The position numbers and the translations under genes are program-made. The notes under the pieces are model-generated. The model searched no databases and had not been told where the DNA came from. It saw only the letters and a program-made list of their open reading frames with translations. 64,000 bases of DNA. Source: DATBSK01 sp964501785. GTDB taxonomy: Bacteria > Actinomycetota > Acidimicrobiia > IMCC26256 > PALSA-555. Below, piece after piece: positions 60,159-64,000 of this stretch. The DNA lies in assembly GCA_964501785.1 (NCBI GenBank), contig CAZCUD010000007.1, positions 124,001 through 188,000 on the forward strand, read 5' to 3'. Position 1 is the stretch's first letter. Every line of letters starts with the position of its first letter.

Positions 60159-61524
60159 TCGAGAGGGGAAGCGAGCCGGCGTCGAGCGTCAGCGGGCCGA
60201 CGCGCTGGGAATCATCGAACGCGAGGACCCCACGGCCGAAGTAGTTGAGTTCGAGGACAACGATGTGTCCGCATGGTCGGGCATCGCACGTCCTGGCTAT
60301 GAGCAGTTGTTGGCAGCGGTCGCCGCCGGCGAGCTCGACAAGATCGCGGCGTACCACTCGGATCGCCTCTGGCGGTCCGTTGCCGATCAGCAGGCGTTCC
60401 TGATGGTCGCACGGGAAGGCGGGCTCAAGGAAGTCATCACCGTCAGCCAGCGCTTCGATCCAGCTGACGCTGATGACGAGTTCTCCTCAACGATCCTGGT
60501 CGCCGTTGCGCAGAAAGAATCGGCGAATACGTCTCGGCGCATGAAGCGCGCGCAAGCGGCGAAGGCAGAGCGCGGTGAGTTCCACGGTGGTCCGCGCGCT
60601 TTCGGTCATTCGACGGATCGGAGCACTCTTGAGGAGGACGAGGCGGAACTGATCCGCGACGCCGCAGGTAGGGTGCTTCGCGGTGAGTCGATGAGGTCGG
60701 TCGTGATCGACTGGAACAGACGGGGGATCAGGTCCGCGCGAGGCGTCCCGTGGCGGGTCGATTCGATGCGCGACCTACTGCGTCAACCTCGATTGGCAGG
60801 TCTTCGCGAGCATCACGGTGACCTTCACGAAGCGACATGGCCTCCGATCCTCGATCGAGAAACCTGGCGGCGTTTGGTCTTGATGTTCGAAGCACGACAG
60901 CGTGGTCCCAACGGTTCGACGCGCTCGGCTCGCAAGAATCTCTTGAGCGGAATGCTTCGCTGTCACAAGTGTGGGCAGTCCCTCGTCGGGACTGGCGACC
61001 GCTATCGATGCCAGGCTCCGGGATCGGGCGGGTGCGCGGGCGCTACCGTGCGGATCTTGCATGCGGATGCAGCGGTGCGAGATCAAGTCATCGACTATCT
61101 GGACTCACCGCAGTTCGCGAAGGCATTGACTCGTGCCCAGCAGATCGCGGCGAAGGCGGATGCCGGAATCAGCAAGGCGCTGGACCAGTTGACGAAGGAT
61201 CGAGCCCAACTGCGCGAGTTGGGCGACGCGTTTGCCGACGGCACGTTGCCTAGAAGCGAGTACAAGCGGCTGACCGAGCGGGTGCGGCGGCGTCTCTCCG
61301 AGAACGAGTCCGTCGTATCCAGATTCGATGCAGCCGCCGTTGCCCCAGGCTTGGGGTTCTTTGGCGATGAGGGAGCGAAGCTGCGCAGCGCTTGGGACGC
61401 GATGGTGTTGCAGGAGCGGCGCGACGTCTTGCATGCTCTCGTGGAGCGCATCGTGGTCTTGCCGGCTAGACCACCGCTGAATCGATTCAAGGCTGATCGC
61501 CTTGAGATTCACTGGCGCTTCTGA
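60124..61524 (+). CDS. Large serine recombinase (site-specific integrase)
   Basis: 466 aa. Resolvase catalytic domain (about 1-145): 'MRWGIYLRISLDREGKRAG' with Ser10 as nucleophile, 'YHSDRLWRSVADQQAFL' in the middle. Recombinase domain (about 155-270): 'GGPRAFGHSTDR', 'RGIRSARGVPWRVDSMRDLLRQPRLAGL'. Zinc ribbon with Cys at about 280, 283, 298 and 305 (CHKCGQSL...YRC). Coiled coil at about 335-395. Integrates or excises the element without host factors. ATG with GGGGAGCAGG upstream. It starts 69 bp after the SNase junction. Confidence 0.93.
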   Translation: MRWGIYLRISLDREGKRAGVERQRADALGIIEREDPTAEVVEFEDNDVSAWSGIARPGYEQLLAAVAAGELDKIAAYHSDRLWRSVADQQAFLMVAREGGLKEVITVSQRFDPADADDEFSSTILVAVAQKESANTSRRMKRAQAAKAERGEFHGGPRAFGHSTDRSTLEEDEAELIRDAAGRVLRGESMRSVVIDWNRRGIRSARGVPWRVDSMRDLLRQPRLAGLREHHGDLHEATWPPILDRETWRRLVLMFEARQRGPNGSTRSARKNLLSGMLRCHKCGQSLVGTGDRYRCQAPGSGGCAGATVRILHADAAVRDQVIDYLDSPQFAKALTRAQQIAAKADAGISKALDQLTKDRAQLRELGDAFADGTLPRSEYKRLTERVRRRLSENESVVSRFDAAAVAPGLGFFGDEGAKLRSAWDAMVLQERRDVLHALVERIVVLPARPPLNRFKADRLEIHWRF

Positions 61525-61820
61525 CGCTTCAGCGCACGAGCGAAGATTCCAGCGACCAGATCGAAGGCAGCCGCTCTTGCTTGGCTATCTCGGACGTGCT
61601 CGTTCGCTTGCGGTGCTGTCGAGTTGTCGACGAAGGCTACGAGAGGATCCTGCTTGGTTGCGGCACTCACGGCCCTGTGGTCGATGCGCAGCCTTGGGCC
61701 CGTTCGGCGCTCGTCGCGGATGCGGGAAGACTTAGCGCTCGTCTGTCCGGACATCCAGCCTCCGTATGCGAGAAGTACCGCCGTCGCCGAATGCTTCGAC
61801 GACATCGACACAACGCGCAT
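61509..61820 (-). CDS. Small hypothetical protein in the integrated element
   Basis: 103 aa, no family recognised. Basic and mostly helical; the C-terminal third ('ARAAAFDLVAGIFARALKRQ') is an amphipathic helix. Its third-codon positions are GC-biased, which the opposite frames do not show as well. The 3' end overlaps the recombinase end by 16 bp. It could be a small element gene such as an excisionase-like factor, but nothing in it shows this, and it may not be expressed. Confidence 0.4.
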   Translation of the reverse strand: MRVVSMSSKHSATAVLLAYGGWMSGQTSAKSSRIRDERRTGPRLRIDHRAVSAATKQDPLVAFVDNSTAPQANEHVRDSQARAAAFDLVAGIFARALKRQKRQ

Positions 61821-62225
61821 GGAGGCCCGCGAAACCCACGCGCGACCTGGAGACGTCGCTCACCCGCAAGCCTCGCTACGCTGCGGCACCGAACGGCTCC
61901 ACCGGAATCGTGCGCGAACGCGATCCCTACGGTCTGGCGACCATGCGCACGCAACTCAGGAGCCATCGGACTGTCGAGGCGGATCCCGGTAGGGATCGAG
62001 AAGGGACGGCCGCGCTTGCACATCGTCCCGCGGCCTGCCATCGGTGACGGGGCGCAAGGGTGACGGTTTAGGAAGACAACCCGAGTCGTCCAGCCAGACC
62101 ACACACGTCCGGCGGGTGTTGTTCCGTAAGGACTCTACGTCCGATGCGTCCAGCCAGTGACACGGCGCGCGCTGGAGAGGTAGGGCTGGCGGTAGGGATG
62201 CCTCGCGCTCAGTGGCGACGGCGCC
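61821..62225. other. 405-bp stretch with no convincing gene
   Basis: Open frames here have Arg/Pro-rich, shadow-like translations. The only structure seen is a direct repeat CGTCCAGCCAG at about 62090 and 62149. It may hold the promoter/leader region or be decayed element DNA. Confidence 0.5.
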
Positions 62226-63146
62226 TCATCGCCACGAGAACGACTGACGACTCGCATAGTCCCTCAGAGCTGACTCATATCGTTCTCGAACCGCGGCGAT
62301 GCGCTCAGGGTCGCTGGAGAACAGTCCAGCGGCTAGCCATGACTTCGCGTTCGTGCCTTCGACCCAGCGGGGTAAGCCGCCGAAGTTCCCCGACTCGTCG
62401 AACCAAGTGTCCCGACGCCACAGGAGTCGGACGAAGTCAGGTAAGACACGTCCTCCCAAGTCTGCGCCCAAGGTCTGATCAGCCCTGTTCAATCCGATGG
62501 TGTATTCGACCTGGTCGTACACGTCGTCGACGCGGTCTGCCCGCACGATCCCCGCGGCGAAGGTTCGCAGACGTTCGAGCATGAACTCGGCCTGGGGCGT
62601 CTTGGCATCCGAGTACAGCTGGCTCGCTGCGATTCCCACAGCGTCGAGGCCGATGCGCTGCAGATGCGACTCTTTCCAGTCTTCGGCCCGCATCTCTCGG
62701 AGCTGTGCGATCACGGCAGCCAACGTCTCCGGGTGTTGACCAGCGAGACTGCCGAATGCACATGCGTACAGCGCCGCGAGCGCTGGCAACCAAGCCAACT
62801 GAGTCCATGCCGTGAACTTCGTTCCGGACTCGCGATCCACCGCGACCGCGAGGTCAGCCAGTCGTTCGATGACGTCGGTCCAGAGCCGGTGGTGGGCAGG
62901 AACGTCGCTGTAGAACGCGCCAATGACCAGCATGCGACAGGGCGGATGGAGGACGGCGTCGTAGTGCGCGACTCGCGCCGCGAGCGTGTCGGCGGTCGGT
63001 TCTGGCGACGAAGGCGAGAACGCGTCGTCCGCGAGTTCCTCGACGGCGGCGTCGACGACATTGCGCACATAGTCCTGGAGCTCAATGCGCAGCACCGGGT
63101 CAGGGAGCAGTCGCTTCAGCTCCCCGTCAAGACTTGGATCGCTCAC
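62226..63146 (-). CDS. 306-aa uncharacterised helical protein, second gene of DUF4062-like operon
   Basis: 306 aa, not recognised. Almost all-helical, rich in Trp, with 'LRIELQDYVRNVVDAAVEELADDAF' at the start, 'WLPALAALYACAFGSLAG' as a buried or membrane-apposed helix near 120-137, and a conserved-looking C-terminal block 'LLWRRDTWFDESGNFGGLPRWVEG'. No catalytic motif seen. GTG start overlaps the stop of the DUF4062-like gene by 4 nt (GTGA), so the two products are made together. Likely partner or effector of that protein, by context only. Confidence 0.7.
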   Translation of the reverse strand: MSDPSLDGELKRLLPDPVLRIELQDYVRNVVDAAVEELADDAFSPSSPEPTADTLAARVAHYDAVLHPPCRMLVIGAFYSDVPAHHRLWTDVIERLADLAVAVDRESGTKFTAWTQLAWLPALAALYACAFGSLAGQHPETLAAVIAQLREMRAEDWKESHLQRIGLDAVGIAASQLYSDAKTPQAEFMLERLRTFAAGIVRADRVDDVYDQVEYTIGLNRADQTLGADLGGRVLPDFVRLLWRRDTWFDESGNFGGLPRWVEGTNAKSWLAAGLFSSDPERIAAVRERYESALRDYASRQSFSWR

Positions 63147-64000
63147 TGGTGCCTGATCTCCCGCCGCAGCAAGAGGGTCAGATCCTGCGCGATGTGGTCG
63201 ACATCATGGGTCAAGGCTGCACGCCGTCGAAGTGGGGGAGCGAGATGGACGACGACCCGGTCCGTCCCTCCACCGATAGCCCCACCACCGCCACCACTCT
63301 CGAAGTCGGCCCGGGTACGCCAACCCAACCAACCACTACCTACGAGTCCAGCGACGATGGCGAGATCTGTCAGTCGATGTAGGCGGTCGACCTGATCAAG
63401 TACCTGCGCGGCGAAACGAAGCGCGTTGAGGATGCAGCCGTAGACATCCTCCTCAACCAGGGCAGGCAAGGTGCCCAAGCGGTCTTGTCGAGTAGTCGCC
63501 GGCTGGGTCACACGAACTACGCCTTCCTCGTCGAGTCGGAAGGAGTGCGGGCCCCGTTCTTGGGTGAACTGGATTGCGTGGCCCTCGATGGACGGCTCCG
63601 TGCCTGCCGCGGGATTCAGTACAGCTACCTCGCTGGTCAGGGCGGTCGCGAGCAAGGTTCGTCTGAAGTCCTCGGCCTCGATCTCCGCTGGGCGAAGCAC
63701 CGTTTGGCGGGGTGCTCCGGCGACGACGACGACCAGGGACGAGTCTCCGTACCCACGAGCCGCGGGGACCAGTTGTTCCGCGCGAGTGAGGACTTCATCC
63801 TCGTCTACTGCTCCACTCTGAGTGGCGAGCACGTGCCGATGCACTGCTCGTGTGACGTTGGCCTTCAGGTCGGCTGGCGAGTCGAAGGTCTCGGTTAGCC
63901 CGCCCGCGGCCCATGACCTGACCTCATCGATGAACTCTTGTTGCGCGGGTTCAGGTGACGCGCCTGACTGCACGAACGCGAGGATCGGTCGTCGATCGCG
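63143..64000 (-). CDS. DUF4062-like protein with C-terminal membrane helix (N-terminus outside window)
   Basis: 285 residues visible; the frame is open to the window edge. The visible start 'RDRRPILAFVQSGASPEPAQQEFIDEVRSWAAGGLTETFDSPADLKANVTRAVHRH' resembles the end of DUF4062 domains ('kp.l.Fv...e...f...v..y..g..v..F....eL...v'). A second beta-rich region (about 85-175) and a hydrophobic helix (about 218-236, 'LTDLAIVAGLVGSGWLGW') follow. DUF4062 is found in Avs/NACHT-type defence and signalling proteins. The assignment is by pattern memory on a partial domain; the SSTxxD start of DUF4062 is not visible. Confidence 0.5.
   Translation of the reverse strand, partial: RDRRPILAFVQSGASPEPAQQEFIDEVRSWAAGGLTETFDSPADLKANVTRAVHRHVLATQSGAVDEDEVLTRAEQLVPAARGYGDSSLVVVVAGAPRQTVLRPAEIEAEDFRRTLLATALTSEVAVLNPAAGTEPSIEGHAIQFTQERGPHSFRLDEEGVVRVTQPATTRQDRLGTLPALVEEDVYGCILNALRFAAQVLDQVDRLHRLTDLAIVAGLVGSGWLGWRTRADFESGGGGGAIGGGTDRVVVHLAPPLRRRAALTHDVDHIAQDLTLLLRREIRHQ

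Larger units (their letters stand above)
60056..64000. mobile_element. Integrated element (left end), serine-recombinase type, right end outside window
   Basis: From 60056 the GC content and third-position GC drop visibly against the rest of the window. The segment begins with a recombinase reading away from the junction, followed by a small hypothetical gene, a stretch with no clear gene, and a minus-strand operon of two genes including a DUF4062-like protein. No phage structural or conjugation genes are visible, so it may be a genomic island or a satellite. Confidence 0.7.

Noticed and set aside
61667..62104. 145-codon minus-strand frame
   Set aside because: Pro/Arg/Cys-rich composition, mostly overlapping other frames, with no start signal.
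62144..62584. 146-codon plus-strand frame in the element
   Set aside because: Antisense to the 306-aa gene, Arg/Ser-rich translation.

Overview
The window is high-GC (about 70%) actinobacterial chromosome. Mycothiol S-conjugate amidase (mca), a CtpE-type P-ATPase, an Rv1264-like adenylate cyclase and paired acyl-CoA/CoA-transferase genes all point to Actinobacteria. The gene mix (CaiB enzymes, DUF7064-like and APH/DUF6285 proteins, SCP2, ETF) suggests Acidimicrobiia or a relative, but no rRNA or other marker here settles the class. No tRNA, rRNA or CRISPR array was seen.

Layout. 1-3.5 kb: 3' part of dnaE2 (error-prone polymerase) and a secreted beta-helix protein. 3.7-10.3 kb: an ion-transport island (MgtE-type carrier, PhoU/RCK regulator, CtpE-type P-ATPase, VIT1-type and CorA-type transporters). 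10.4-12.7 kb: acyl-CoA dehydrogenase and an adenylate cyclase. 12.9-23.9 kb: mixed metabolism, including a secreted TAP-type hydrolase, mca, SCP2, thiolase, ChbG deacetylase, lipoprotein, quinone reductase, DsbA-like protein, PAP2 phosphatase, a RecB-type nuclease and a luciferase-like oxidoreductase. 24-34.6 kb: cupin, CoA-transferase, two SDRs, a probable oxygenase, isomerase/epimerase, geranylgeranyl-reductase-like flavoprotein, a glycine-rich secreted protein and etfBA. 34.6-40.8 kb: GNAT, a JAMM-dead RadC-like protein beside a LexA box, alpha/beta hydrolase, exonuclease III, an APH-DUF6285 fusion and a cNMP-binding protein. 40.9-48.1 kb: a signalling module (response-regulator/cyclase fusion, MacB-like ABC ATPase and FtsX permease, histidine kinase, stand-alone receiver). 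48.1-59.8 kb: DUF2207, DoxX, DUF7064-like, CaiB, purK, a 1572-aa glutamate synthase large subunit, LemA-like and a small membrane protein. 60.05 kb to the end: an integrated element of visibly lower GC. It interrupts a thermonuclease-like gene, begins with a serine recombinase, and carries a two-gene operon (DUF4062-like protein plus a 306-aa unknown) that runs off the window.

Cross-cutting observations. At least fourteen genes on both strands have a TANNNT hexamer 6-8 nt upstream of the start codon, the signature of leaderless transcription; several starts here were chosen on it. Two unrelated secreted proteins 30 kb apart end in the same octapeptide, VIEPTFTG. A near-identical 43-nt palindrome lies between two different convergent gene pairs. 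The best candidate for an undescribed system is the DUF4062-like/306-aa operon on the integrated element; the best candidate for an undescribed signal is the VIEPTFTG C-terminus.
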